A DNA stretch of 64,000 bases from Ryuthela nishihirai (GCA_038380435.1 JAWZYU010000017.1:18475283-18539282), one strand, 5' to 3'; shown: positions 1 to 11,849, counted from the stretch's first letter. A program made the numbers and translations. Notes: a model not told the origin generated them from the sequence alone.

Positions 1-2340
1 TTAAGCACAATCATGGAAAGAACTTTACCTGGAACAGAGAGTAGGCTGATACCCCTATAGTTATCACAAGAACTGCGTTCACCTTTTTTAAAAATTGGGA
101 CAATAATAGCTGTAGTAAAATCCTTAGGAAAAATACCTTTATCATAAAAAAATATTCAAAATTTCTGTCACCCACATGGTAATCGAAACATTCCCAGCTC
201 TAAGCATTTCCTAAGTAAGTTCATCTACCCCTTGGGATTTATCTGGTTTAAGTTTAGAAATTGCCAAACTAACTTTAGATTGTGTTATAGGACCAACATT
301 AAAGTCACCAGAGCATCTATCATCAGCAAAAAGAGTGGGAGTAAAACTACCCACATTGTTTAGAACATCACTAAAATGCTCAATCCACCTAGCCATGACA
401 AAATCCTCACCTTCTATAACCCTACCTTGTTTATCCTTCAATCCTTGTATACCTGTCCTTTTTCTACCACATAAAACATTAACTATCTGGTACAGCTCTC
501 TGCTGTTGTGTGGTCTAACTGCTTCCTCGTCTTTGTCAGCCAAGCCGTCAAGCCAAAGATTCTTATCAGTAGCTAACTGATCTTTTACACATTTATTAAG
601 TTCTCTGTAATGCTTTCTATTAGGACTAGTAGGGTATTGATTAAGGACATTCCTGCAGTTGTTTCTTTCCGATATATGCTCAAGTGCCTTATCACTCAGA
701 TAATTCTGTCTCTTCTGCTCCTTTTTAACTAAAAGAGTACTGTTAGTGTCCAAAAAAGCCTGTTTAAAATGATCCCATTCTTCCTCCACTTCAGTAGTAA
801 GCAAACCACGACTGTCATAATGACTAAGTAACCTATCATGGTAAACTTTGGCTATAACTGGATCTTTCAGAGCTTCAGTATTAAAAGTAAATTTTTTAAC
901 CCTAGCACAACACTTTTTAAGTTTAAGTTGCAAGACACTTTTAACAAGGTAATGGTCAGATCCAATTTCAGCTCCCCTATATGCTCTGGTATTCCTAACA
1001 GAACTAGCCCATTTGCTGTTAATTAATATGTAATCAATCATATTCTTATGCAGCCCATCAGGTGAAACCCATGTATACTTATGTATGTCGCGGTGTTTGT
1101 AATAAGTGTTAGTTATTCTGAATCCATTGAGTTTACTTACCTGTAGGAGACGTTGCCCATTGCCATTGCAGCTACCAATACCAAAAGGGCCTATTACTCC
1201 TGCCCAAAGGTCAGAGTCAGCACAAACTTTGACATTGAAGTCACCAAGAACAAGGGTAATATCTCCTTTCTTGACAGAATTCAAAATATCCTGAAGTTGT
1301 TCATAAAACCTATCCTTCTCATCCTCATCGGCATCTTCAGTGGGGGCATAACAGCAGATAACATTCAAGTCTTTAACGCTTGTCTGAAATTTTGCTGTAA
1401 GAAACCTTTCATTAATGCACTCATATCTTAGAAGAGCATCACTAGCGTGTCTGCTGAGAAGCAGACCCACGCCTTGGTAATGCTTATTGTCGTCCCTCCG
1501 TGAAAAGAGAAATTTAAGATTATTTTTAAGAATCTGACCTTTATTTGTCCATCTGGTCTCTTGCAAGCCGAGAATATCTAAATTATAATGGTGGAATTCT
1601 TGTGAGAGGACATCAAGAGAAAAAGCTCTGTGCAGAGTCCTCACATTCCAACTACCTATGGAGAGAAAATGGTTAGTGGGATGTTTAAAGAAACTATGTT
1701 TATTGAGAGAGGGAATGCCGACAATATCAAACAGCCCCCTAATCGCAGACATGGGGCAAAGACCCGTTCCCCCACTACTAAAGGCTGAAGCCATCTACAC
1801 TGGAAGACTTCCTCCAATGTAGAATTTGACGATACCAATAGAAGCAAAGAGTTCAGGTGCCTGCGATGGCTTCTGCTCAGGATTATCCACCAGCTGATAA
1901 ACATATCCTGTGAATCTATTCACTTGGGGCTGTCAACCCACAAACAAAGAGAAAACACAGCATAAGATTCTCCCTCCACAGAAGCCCACCAGTGCAGCAA
2001 AATCTGGATCCATAATCAAGCTCAGAGCCATATATCTGTCCAGTCCAGTGGGTTTATATGGTCAGCACCAGGACCCTGTGTGGTTGACCACTTCTCAGCA
2101 GGGTAGAAAAAAAGAAAAGTAGCCATAGTTGTCCAGATCAGTAGGCCACACTAATCTGGCAGCCCTCCCCTTCCGTTCACTTCCACAAGAGTGTATCTCT
2201 TTTGAAAGGTACTAACGGTCTGCACCACCAGAAGGCGGGGTCGGATATTAGGTGCTAGGCCTGTCCGGTTCTATGCATCATCACAGGGGATTGGTGCATA
2301 GCTTTCCTTCCAGTGACTACCTAGCTACCATTTACAGACC
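1..2340 (-). mobile_element. RTE-clade (CFDP2-like) non-LTR retrotransposon, 5' half, runs off left edge
   Basis: The element reads right to left. An apurinic endonuclease ORF fills 1794-211, and the RT part begins in about 210-1, leaving the window at its left edge. Bases 2340-1795 look like the leader, but the true 5' end is not defined. Position 1 aligns with 18051 of the second copy, showing that both belong to one family. The 3' half cannot be judged here. Confidence 0.85.
211..1794 (-). CDS. RTE retrotransposon ORF2: endonuclease domain and start of RT linker
   Basis: This is a 527-residue open frame. Exonuclease-endonuclease-phosphatase motifs appear in order: GSWNVRTL (about residue 47), LQETRW (about 76), the catalytic LGDFNVKV (about 183), the MIDYILI block (about 254), and IGSDHYLV with the terminal SDH (about 279). 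This is the target-nicking endonuclease of RTE elements, whose proteins are often annotated as craniofacial development protein 2-like. The last 240 residues are the charged linker before the RT. The frame stops at 211, and RT homology continues below that in other frames, so this copy is frameshifted and probably dead. The endonuclease part is remarkably intact, suggesting fairly recent insertion. The first methionine is uncertain. Confidence 0.85.
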   Translation of the reverse strand: MASAFSSGGTGLCPMSAIRGLFDIVGIPSLNKHSFFKHPTNHFLSIGSWNVRTLHRAFSLDVLSQEFHHYNLDILGLQETRWTNKGQILKNNLKFLFSRRDDNKHYQGVGLLLSRHASDALLRYECINERFLTAKFQTSVKDLNVICCYAPTEDADEDEKDRFYEQLQDILNSVKKGDITLVLGDFNVKVCADSDLWAGVIGPFGIGSCNGNGQRLLQVSKLNGFRITNTYYKHRDIHKYTWVSPDGLHKNMIDYILINSKWASSVRNTRAYRGAEIGSDHYLVKSVLQLKLKKCCARVKKFTFNTEALKDPVIAKVYHDRLLSHYDSRGLLTTEVEEEWDHFKQAFLDTNSTLLVKKEQKRQNYLSDKALEHISERNNCRNVLNQYPTSPNRKHYRELNKCVKDQLATDKNLWLDGLADKDEEAVRPHNSRELYQIVNVLCGRKRTGIQGLKDKQGRVIEGEDFVMARWIEHFSDVLNNVGSFTPTLFADDRCSGDFNVGPITQSKVSLAISKLKPDKSQGVDELT

Positions 2341-3228
2341 CTATATAATTACAATATATAACAAAACTATATAACAAATACTATGATATAGAAACTGTGA
2401 TATAAAATTCAAAATAATAATAACTGTAACTTACCTTTGAGTAATATAATCCTTTTAGGCTTGTCAACACAATTTTAATACAAAGTAAACGCGAACACAG
2501 AAAGTTACATATTGCTATGAAGTAGCACTACGTATATGACGTCACAACTAGACTTCGTTGAAACGTTCGGCCCTGGTAGGTATATAGACGGCCATGGCTT
2601 TAGCGTTATGACGTCACGCTCCTTCTACTTCTATGACTGGTCTATGGTTCCAACGACGGCCGTGATTTTATCCTACAGCTTTCAGCGTCACATCTATTCA
2701 TTGCGAGATGGAGAGAGCGCAGTCTATCCTATGTATAGGTAGAAGATGGTTACTTATCACAGGACCTGGATTCGAACTGCGGATAAGTCGTAGATGCTCT
2801 TTTTATAGTTGTCTTTCTGCTGAATTCTTACCTTTCCAACCTTGTCTGTGGCATATGTCATCTGTATGCTAACAACCTCCCAGTCAGACTTATGTGGGAA
2901 AAATATGCTTAAAAATAAATTCAATTATTTTTTCTATCTAACCGTTAGGCTACATTTGATTACGATATCTAAAATACCGAAAGGTAGATAAAACCATAAC
3001 CGAGATTATGGGTTTGTTGACGTGTCTACGAATGTGAAGAGATATAAAAAATAATTTTTCCCAAATGTAGGAAGTTTTAATGAGTTAAAATGAAATGTGT
3101 TAAACATGAAAATTTTTCCAGTGTCGTATATCGTATAAATGAAATATAATTAGTTGCAACGCCACGCAAAAGCAACATACTTCGTTTTGAATTAATGAAA
3201 TAGTGTAATTAATAAACAGCAAATCAAA
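2341..3228. other. 5' flank of the SLC35A gene
   Basis: AT-rich sequence between the retrotransposon and the first coding exon. It should hold the promoter and 5' UTR, but I see no firm TATA box or initiator. An in-frame TGA at 3196-3198, 33 bases before the ATG at 3229, supports that ATG as the start. A B-box-like motif on the - strand near 2767-2780 has no matching A box. Confidence 0.5.
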
Positions 3229-3319
3229 ATGTCGAATTTGCAAACCAAAAAAGAAGAAAGCATAATTATATGTGATTCGCCAAATGCTGATTTAGCTTTG
3301 GCTGAACATCTGAAAATGG
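3229..3319 (+). CDS. SLC35A2: SLC35A2-like exon 1 (start codon)
   Basis: Encodes residues 1-30 and the first base of codon 31. It starts MSNLQTKKEESIIICDSPN, a polar cytosolic tail, and ends ATG G followed by donor gtaag. The upstream in-frame stop at 3196 supports the start. The tail is not conserved in the family, so this exon rests on the open frame, the good donor and the matching phase. Confidence 0.82.
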
Positions 3320-5631
3320 GTAAGAAAAAAATCGGTCATTTAACGATTCTTTTAGTATATTGTAAATACCGGTTGTAACATCCATCGTCTCGTAAGCGAA
3401 ATTTGAAATATCCTCTATACTAGAAATCACATACTATTTTTTAAATACTTCAGTACCATTAAGGCGCTCTTCAGAGCGGGACTTCGACCTTTTGAGGCTA
3501 TAAGCTACAAGTTTCAGAGGCCCCAAAAATTCGAAAGTCGAAATATATGAATCAATCAATAGTAAATACACATATTACCTGTTGGCATAGGATTCAACCC
3601 GGCAAGTAACTAAAAAGCATAGGTTCGAGTCCCACTCATCAGCGAAACACAAGGATGTCGAAATATATATCGTATTTATTTTTCTGATTGAAGGGAACAT
3701 TATAAAATAAATATTAAATTGATGTGAAGAAAGTGTTATACTAGCATTGGTTTACAATAATAACTGCTAAGCTGAGATGAATAGAGTGCATAATAGATTA
3801 ATTAAAAAATTCGTGACATGATAAATTTTTCATCCTTAATTTTTGTGGTCCGTCATAATCGAGAGGCTCTAAGCTGTAGCTTATGCATAGCACCCCACAT
3901 TCGATATAATGATAGACAAGATTGTTCACATATCTGTTATTTTGATTTGATCAAATTAATTGCTCATTTGATATACTTCTATTAACTTGCTGCCCATTGC
4001 AATTTTTGTATGAACTTTTATCTTTGAATTGCACTTAATTTTTTGCAGCTAACTTTAAACTGTCTCCTTATTGGTGTTGGACATGGAAGCCAAAGTTCAC
4101 ACCAATTCATTAATTTTTTCATACTTAGTTTGTGGTGGCCAGAGGATTGAATCATTGAATAAACCTTGAGAGCTAGGCAACATCAACTTGTTTGTACCTT
4201 CCTTTTCCCTGCTGCTTCTTACATAATCTGCAAACTTTCACAATATTTTATTGGACATGAAGCAGCATTTTTTTTTTACAATTGAGATTAAGTGTGCATT
4301 GATCTTTTCCCTTCTGCATGTTTATTTTTGGGTTTTTACAAATTTTTCAGCATTTGCTTGGTCCATTTGTCTAGCTCTCTTGAATGTTCACACTTTTTAG
4401 ATAAAAAATGTTTGCCATTTGAACAATGCATTTTGCTGTTTGATGGTGTAGGAGTATTGAGTGATAGAGAGTACTGTGGTGCCTGTCACTTTTCAACATG
4501 TTTTTTGTATAATTTTTTTTCATTTTATTCTATATATGTATATATTTTTTTTTTTGCAGATGGAACATTCAAGATATATTTGATAAATTATGCATGCAAA
4601 TGCTCATGAAGTTTAAAAAACAGTTAAATTTTTAACTTTTTTTTTAGACTTTGTATAGAGCATGTCACATTTGTGTATAATTATAGAATTTTGAAAAATT
4701 AAAAATTATTGTTTACAGAAAATGTTTTCAGAGAGCATTCATTTTCTAATAAAGCAAAGATCAGTTGCACAATAATGTCGACAAAATGGGTGCACCTATG
4801 CTCTGGTTAAATAGTCACTAGAATGGACGAAAAAAACATATTGCACTAATTGATAAAAATTTCAGGGAAAACAAAACATATTCTGGGTTCTAATTTAATA
4901 TCATCTCCTTCCTCCTCTCCCCTCCCCCCACACTTTTCCCTAGATCTTGGTCTGCTGGAGGCAAAATTCGTTTGCAGTGTCAGTATTAAATTTATACCAT
5001 ATATACTTCACAAACTTGGTTTTTCATATTAAATACTATGGTTTAAGTGTGGAATACTTGGTAAGTGTATAATAAAATATCATTGAGACAGCTGTTGCAT
5101 TGCTGTGCAAACAGAAAGGGCTATTGTGAATATGAAAAGTGCCTCACTTTTAGACATTGTGAATATATTGCACCCTTAGCATGATTCTAATGGCAGATAA
5201 TTTCAGGTGTTTCCCACTTTAGCGATTATCATATCAATAAAACATCTAACAAAATATCTGACTTCATGTAACTGAGATTTTCTATCCCTAAACATTAGAA
5301 CTTAGCGATATTCATCATTTTTGTTTTCATGCAGTTCTCAAATACCCCCCCTCCCCCCATATATATTAACAAAAAGAATGGGTAATTTCTAAAAATTCTC
5401 TACTTGTAATTTAGTAAAATAACTTGTGAAGATATTAATGCCATTATTTCAGGAATTTTCTAACTTATTTCTATCTTTAGATGAAGTGACCTATTTTAAA
5501 CGTAGTTTATAAGCTGTTTTTTTATTATGTAATAAGAAAGAATCACAAAAGTTTGTTGAATTTTAATATATTTATTTGTATTATATATTTTCATTAAGTT
5601 TCATGTTTGTAATATGGTGATCATGTTCTAG
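3320..5631 (+). other. SLC35A2-like intron 1
   Basis: A 2.3-kb AT-rich intron with poly-T tracts (for example 4268-4278 and 4548-4557). A B-box-like GGTTCGAGTCC at 3622-3632 hints at a small tRNA-derived SINE scrap around 3570-3660. I see nothing else recognisable. Confidence 0.6.
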
Positions 5632-5879
5632 GTACACAGAGTGTTTTAAAACATGCATCCTTGGTAACCTTAACAGTTCAGAATGCAGCACTCAACCTTA
5701 CTATGAGGATGGCTCGAACACAAAAAGACTTATTTATTTCTAGCACAGCAGTTGTGATGGCAGAAATTATCAAACTATTAACTTGTCTTTTAATGGTGGG
5801 AATTGATGAGGGAAGTGTGGTCCGATGGATATCAGCTCTTACTAAGACTGTCATTAGGCAGCCTTTTGACACGTTTAAG
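5632..5879 (+). CDS. SLC35A2: SLC35A2-like exon 2
   Basis: Encodes residues 31-113. Acceptor ttctag at 5626-5631; donor gtaggt at 5880. Contains the first two membrane segments (SLVTLTVQNAALNLTMRMAR and ISSTAVVMAEIIKLLTCLL). The R-x-AR-T motif after the first helix and STAVVMAE in the second are typical of nucleotide-sugar transporters. Confidence 0.93.
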
Positions 5880-6019
5880 GTAGGTTCTGAATTTTGAGCT
5901 ACAATTCTACGCAATTTTTATGTTGCAAAATAGAATAAGATTTACTTGTATATTTCAAAAAGATATATATGTCTGGTAACTGAATAAATTTGTGTGGTTT
6001 TTTAATGTTATCATTTCAA

Positions 6020-7190
6020 CAAAAAGTAGTAAGCACAATTGCAAGTGGTGTGCATGGCTCAATACATAGTCAAAAGCACATGGCACACTGAGTCGATGTG
6101 TAGTAAGCATGAAAAGCAGTTTGGTGAAATTGGGAAGGGTGACAAAAACATGTCTGTGTTGGATATAGTTATTCGAGCATGCTTACTTTATGAGTATAAA
6201 CTGGGAACTGAAGTGGCGCAAGGAGCCTGCAAGATATGTATGACATTTGGAGAGAATATAGCAAATGGATAGCCCAAAAGTGATTCAGAAAAATGTATCA
6301 GGAGATGAGACATTTGAAGATGCATTCTGCGAGGAAAGACCAACCATTATTGATGGCAATGAACTGAAGGCCAGGATGGAGTTGGATTCACGTCAAACAT
6401 GCCAAGAACTTGCAGAATGGTTCCATATAAGTGATAAAGCCATTTGTTTGCATTTACACTGTCTAAGAAAAGTCCAGAAGACGAGCAAATAGGTTCCAAG
6501 TGAACTGACTGCCAATAACAAACTCCAGCGGCTTATAATCTACTTGTTGCTGCTTTCACATCCCAAGAATAAGCCATTTTTGGACAAGTTGAAGTGCGGT
6601 GAAAAATGGATTGTCTATAGAAACACCAAATGTTTGTATCTATGGTTGTCATCCATTGAACCTATACTGCATGCACCAAAGCCTAGGATCCACCAACAGA
6701 AAATTTTGTTGTATTTGGTGGACTACAGCTGGTATCATCCATTATGAGCTTCTTGCCACTGGTCAAACAATCATATCTACTCAGCATAGCTACAATGGTT
6801 TGCAGATAGCACAGCTACAATGGGCTACAACAAGTGCAGGCTCCAAAGACAGCCTGCACTTGTTTATTGCAAAGGTGTGGTCCTTCAGGACAATACTTGC
6901 CCTCACACAGTGCAAGTGGTCCGTGATCAGCTCTACAGCCTTGGTTGGAAAATTCTACCCCATCCTCCATATTCCTCAGACATTGCGCCATCTGACTACC
7001 ATCTTCTCTTGGCGCTGGACAATCGTGTGCAACTAACAATTTCGAAATCAAGAAGCAATGGAATTGGCTGCTTTCTTCGTTTTTAAACATTGCGAGTGCT
7101 ACTGGAATGGCATTTACAAACTTGTATCTCATTGGGAAAAGATTATAGATTGTGCTGGTGCTTACTTTCCTGAATAAAATATCTTTATTC
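6020..7190 (+). pseudogene. mariner-family transposase relic
   Basis: Decayed mariner in intron 2. The N-terminal helix-turn-helix reads IRACLLYEYKLGTEVAQGAC at about 6163-6231. It is followed by a stop, then a GDETFEDAF-like linker (6265-6490), GEKWIVYRNTK (about 6597-6630), and a C-terminal block with VVLQDNTCPHTVQVVRDQL and YSSDIAPSDYHL (6870-7005). The pieces lie in different frames, so the gene is dead. I could not define terminal inverted repeats, so the limits are approximate. Confidence 0.8.
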
Positions 7191-7525
7191 ACTTTTTACG
7201 TATATGGTTTAATTTTACCCACAAAATCTGCATGAACTGTTTTGATTACCTGATATATATATATATACCTGCTATATATTCTGTCATTCTTTGTAATAAA
7301 TGGAAAATTTTGAACTATTCTAAAGCAAGAGTTAATTAATTGTTAAGAAATAAAAATAATAGTTGTGAGTAATCGCAATTAATTTTTCTAACACTCATAT
7401 ATCTAAAGTTAAAATGCATTTGTATCAAGGTGTACCAACAGGAAATTCAAAGCATATTCAAAATAAAATGTAAGAAAAAGTAAAAAAACAATTTTACAAG
7501 TGCTGACCAGCTTATTAAATATATA

Positions 7526-7947
7526 CAGGGTGATTCAAAACTTATCGTTCAAATTTTGTGGGGAGGTAGGGAATACGTCAGGAAACCGATTTCACATAGG
7601 AAAGTATGTCTGCAAATGTACGCATGCGTATGTAGAGGGCGCTGTGTGTACCCAACCAGTGTACAGCTCGCTCGACCACTCCCGCTGTCATCAGTGTACG
7701 AGCTGACTTACTAGTGATAAGATGAATCGTTTTACGCATCAAGAGCCAGCGGATATGCATCTCGCATATAGGGATACACTGATGACAGCGGGAGTGGTCG
7801 GGCGAGCTGTACACTGGTTGGGTACACACAGCGCCCTCTACATACGCATGCATACATTTGCAGACATACTTTCCTATGTGAAATCGGTTTCCTGACGTAT
7901 TCCCTACCTCCCCACGAAATTTGAACGATAAGTTTTGAATCACCCTG
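7526..7947. mobile_element. Foldback/long-TIR element with 173-bp arms
   Basis: The left arm (7526-7698) and right arm (7775-7947) are near-perfect inverted copies of equal length, around a 76-bp spacer. The ends read CAGGGTGATTCAAAA and are flanked by TA on both sides, as in the Tc1/mariner superfamily. The spacer holds an ATG at 7722 reading MNRFTHQEPADMHLAYR, which resembles the start of DUF4817-type transposases. Any ORF crossing the arms is a by-product of the palindrome. Confidence 0.82.
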
Positions 7948-7999
7948 TATATATAGAATGAATTTTTATAGTCTTGCCATTGGTCTTTCAAAAAAAAAA

Positions 8000-8990
8000 T
8001 CCCCCACTTCTATGATGTCTTCATGGTGAAAGTTCACTGTAAGGTTTTCAGGAACCCTTCTGTCTGTTATAGCTTGCTTAGAGTGCTGCTAGAGATTGAG
8101 AAGTATTGAGAATATTTTTGTTTCAGCACTAGCCTAATTTGCATACAAGAGTTAGAAAACAGTTCTACCTTCAACAGAAATGTTTATTTTGCTTCATAAT
8201 TTTTTTTTTCATCTGGGAATATGTCTGAGTTATCATTAACTCTCCCAATGCTCAGTCTGAAAAATTAGGTTGAATCCACAGGTCCTTTTACTGAGCCAAA
8301 AAAAGTTACTTTAGGACTATTTTGTTAAATAACTAATGAGAAAAAAATAGATAAATTAAACATCATTTCTTAATTTTATGAAATTAAAATTTTTAACCAA
8401 AATGGAAAATATATTAATTTAAATAACTTTTTCAGAGTGATATAGTGCATATACAGGGACATGCCTGCTTTTTTTTTTTAATATTCAGGTACGCTAACCA
8501 GTAATCCAGGAATGGGATAAATGGGCATTTAGTGAAGAATATTTTTAACCTCTAGGTATAAGAACATCTGAAAAATGGCTTTAACATTTTTGCACCTTGG
8601 TCATATGTAAGATCAGTTTCCCTAAAATACTTGTGGAGGATACACATTTTTCATCATACTCAGTAAAAATATTATTAGCAATGGCTTTCGTTGATTGCTG
8701 ATAATCTTTGTTCACCAGCAAGGCATTTTGTCACCTCTAGAAATCATTCAAAGTAAGCCCTTTTTCCTTGAGAATATTTTTTAGCAAACAGTGTTTTTCA
8801 TCTTTTAGAGAAAGAAAATGTTGTAAAAAAATCCTTAAAAATTTTGTGCCAGAGCAGTTGTCTGGAGTGACCCCTGCACAGTAGATACCCAAAAATATTT
8901 ATAAATATTTTGAAGGAATTTGAAAATACTTAATTATTTTTAAAAATCTCACAGCAAGAAGTTTTTTTTTATTTTGTACCAGATTGTATA
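8000..8990. other. Intron 2, unannotated stretch
   Basis: AT-rich sequence with homopolymer runs (8201-8210, 8470-8480, 8963-8971). No coding or repeat signal recognised. Confidence 0.5.
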
Positions 8991-8993
8991 CTA

Positions 8994-10460
8994 CACTGGT
9001 TTCCATAAATTAAGGAAAACTCAGAAAAATTATGATAAACAAAAACTATTGAATGATTTTAATGAAATTTGATGAAAACACGAATTACAATTCAGAATGG
9101 CATAAAATATATTTTATGCTAAAAACATTTTTTGTCAAAAAATAACACAGGAATTTGTCCAAAACTGAGGTGTCAGAATGCAATGGGCAAAGTTCTTTAA
9201 TAAGGAGTGTGGTCACTCCTTATAGCAATGCAGGCACGACAGTGATAGTCCATGCTGTTTATGATGTTAATCAGCTCAGTAGGGAGTAACAACCATTATT
9301 TCTTTAAAGCAATAATAAACTTGTTTCAGGTGATGGGTTGAGGGCAGCAACACGTCTCCCTAGAGCATCCCACACATGCTCATTCGGATTTAAATTGGGA
9401 GATAAGCTGGTCACTCCATGTGCATAATGGTCTTTTCTTGAAGGTATTGTTCTCCTAGACGAGCTCTGTGTGGACAAGCGTTATCATCTTGTAAGATGAA
9501 TGTTTCACCTATTGCACCAGCGTAAGGATGTACATAAGGGTCCAGGATGTCATCTCTACACCGTTGAGCATTGAGGTTCCCATTCATCAACACATAGAGG
9601 TCTGTGCTAAACCTAAGGAAATGCCACTCCAAACATGTACATTACCTTTGCTGTAACTGTCTCTTTGATGGATGTTACTGGGATGATAGTGGGTACCTCA
9701 TTCTCTCCATATCTAGCGATGTCCGGAATCACTCTGCAAGTAATATCTGGACTCGTCTGTGAATAGTATGGACCTCCATTGCTCTTCTGTCCAGTTGACA
9801 TGCATGCATGCCCAATTCAACCACTCTCTCCTGTGATGTAATGTGAGGTGTATACAAATTACTGGCCTTCTAGCATATAGACCTCCCTTATGAAACTTTT
9901 TACACACAGTAGAAGCTGATACAACCCTCCCAGTGACTGCTGCAAGAGAGGATCGTAGTTGAGAGGGAGTAAACGTCCTGCTCCTTCGTGCTGTTAATCT
10001 CAGATATCGATCTTATACAGAGCCCTAACTCTACCTGTCCTCGGCTAAACCTTTGAGATGTGGAATCCATGCTAAGAAATTGATTCCACAGTCCATGGAC
10101 CACAGGAGGACTCACATTCAGCCATTGTACCACATCTGACTGACTTTGACCTGCTTCAAGCTGGCCAATAGCTCTCCCCGCAGTTCATGTGACAAATGAT
10201 GTCTCAAGGTCATTCCTACAAAATGGCTATTTCGAATTTCTTTTCTCACATTTACAACACAAAATAATGATCCACTCCAAAACATCCTTTTTTATGCTAC
10301 TATATGATTACGCAAATTGACATAACCTAGACTGATTTGCATATAATATGCTCATTCAGGATTACTTTACTGGTTACATGAACAAGTTTGGTGAGGATCG
10401 CACAATTTTTTTGATGAATTGTGATTTTTCTCATTTTTCCTTAATTTATGGAAACCAGTG
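8994..10460 (-). mobile_element. Tc1-like DNA transposon, nearly full length, inactive
   Basis: 1467 bp bounded by terminal inverted repeats of about 26 bp (CACTGGTTTCCATAAATTAA at the left, its reverse complement at the right), each next to TA (8992-8993 and 10461-10462). The transposase is on the - strand, broken into several frames from about 10133 to 9380: an N-terminal helix-turn-helix (VVQWLNVSPPVVHGLWNQF), then WTEEQWRSILFTDESRY with the first catalytic Asp (about 9775), then FILQDDNACPHRARL with the second (about 9480), and a PDLNPNEHVWD-like block with the final Glu (about 9380). Stops and shifts show it is dead. Confidence 0.88.
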
Positions 10461-10714
10461 TAGATTAAGAACTAAATCCATCTGATTTCAGGAAAAGCAA
10501 AATTCCTGCTATGTTTTATATTACATTGCGATCCAGAAATAAAAAGATGTTAACAGTATGGCATAAAATGAAGTGAAATCTTTCTAAATTTAATCAAACC
10601 TTGGTTTTGATGATTTTCAATAGAAAACTTTTTCTGCATGTCTTGAAAGGAATTAATACAGCAAACAATTTGTTTGGAAACTTAGCTATGTATTCTGAAT
10701 TAAGCTGTAGGTCA

Positions 10715-11275
10715 GTGTGCTAAAACAAGACCAAATATGCCTAAGATCATAAACAAACCGCTGTTCCACACTCCAAAAAAGCTCCAAGGGTTAAATAACC
10801 CAATGGGTTAAAATGCACAAAATTGTAAACAGTGAACAGCCATTTGTCACTCAAAAAAGCCCCATTGATTAAATAACCTAATGGGCTAAAACAAGCACAA
10901 AACAGCCAAAATTGTAAACAACAAACCACCATTCTGCACTGAAAAAATGCCCCAGGGGTTTAAATATTCAAATGGGTTAAAACAAGCACGAAACAGCCAA
11001 AATTCTAAACAATAAACCTCTGTTCCACACTTGAAAAACGTCCTAGGGGTTAAATAATCAAATGGACTAAAACAAGCACAAAAACTCCAAAATCATAAAC
11101 AACTGCCGTTCCTCACTAAAAAGAGCCCCAAGGGTTATATGATCCAATAGGCTAAAACAAGCACAAAAACTCCAAAATCTTAAACATTGAACTGTTGTTC
11201 TGCACTCAAAAACACCCCAGAGGTTAAATAATCCAATGGACTAAAACAAGCACAAAAAAGGGTTAAATAACACAA
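10715..11275 (+). repeat. Minisatellite, about 6 units of 79-90 bp
   Basis: The phrase AAAACAAGCACAAAA recurs near 10721, 10809 (diverged), 10888, 10978, 11068, 11152 and 11241. Each unit also carries a self-complementary segment of the type GGGTTAAATAACCCAATGGG. Units differ by substitutions and short indels, so the array is not very recent. Confidence 0.85.
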
Positions 11276-11381
11276 TACATAAAAAAAAGCACTGAAAATC
11301 ATATAACCTAAAAAACCCTATGAAAAATTCAATTACATGTCAAATTTTCCACAATACGTTTCGAACGAATAAAATTTCACC

Positions 11382-11798
11382 ATGCTGGAATTATTTATTC
11401 ATGACTTTAACACACCCATTCACCCTTATCTACCACCAAATTCTATTCATGCAACACAATACGATGTTCTGTCATATCCCTACAACTCTATCGACTCACT
11501 CTACTCGCAACTCCATAGATTTAACAGTATGACAACAGTAGTATCTCGTGATAAAAGAATTCCTTATAAAAATGCTTCTTGTTCCATATCTAATTTTAAT
11601 TTCAAATATCCACTTTCTGATCTAAGTTTAGATATCCAAAATACACCCATTTACCATAATTTCAAACCCCCAAATCCCCCAATTACCTCAGTACCATATG
11701 TTCAATATATACCAGGATCTGTGAGTAATGTGAGACCTCAGCAGAAAGACAACACCAAGACAGAAACATTTCTGCTTTATCTGATGCTTATCAGTTGA
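11382..11798 (+). CDS. Unrecognised 138-residue ORF next to the minisatellite
   Basis: Open frame beginning MLELFIHDFNTPIHPYLPP, rich in Pro, Tyr, Ser and Asn, with no family I recognise, no clear hydrophobic helix and no nucleic-acid motif. It starts 107 bp after the tandem array. It could be the start of a mobile-element protein whose body is lost, or chance. A stretch near 11737-11758 resembles a piece of SINE family A (antisense), so the C-terminus may be random sequence. Low confidence that it is a gene. Confidence 0.2.
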   Translation: MLELFIHDFNTPIHPYLPPNSIHATQYDVLSYPYNSIDSLYSQLHRFNSMTTVVSRDKRIPYKNASCSISNFNFKYPLSDLSLDIQNTPIYHNFKPPNPPITSVPYVQYIPGSVSNVRPQQKDNTKTETFLLYLMLIS

Positions 11799-11849
11799 AA
11801 ATTATATCTATTACTAAATTAAATCTTTTACTGTTGAACCTAATATCAA

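Noticed and set aside
2536..2742. Possible first exon in the 5' flank
   Set aside because: No match to the transporter family, and the in-frame stop at 3196 separates it from the true start.
4292..4609. 105-residue Phe-rich ORF in intron 1
   Set aside because: Composition reflects poly-T tracts; no conserved motif.
6020..7190. Terminal inverted repeats of the mariner relic
   Set aside because: Candidate ends near 5985-6010 and 7200-7230 match too weakly to assert.
7500..7991. ORFs on both strands with nearly identical proteins
   Set aside because: They come from the two inverted arms of the foldback element, not from genes.
10715..11275. Regularly spaced repeats resembling a CRISPR array
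   Set aside because: The whole 79-90 bp unit repeats with drift, there are no unique spacers and no cas genes, and the context is a eukaryotic intron. It is a minisatellite.
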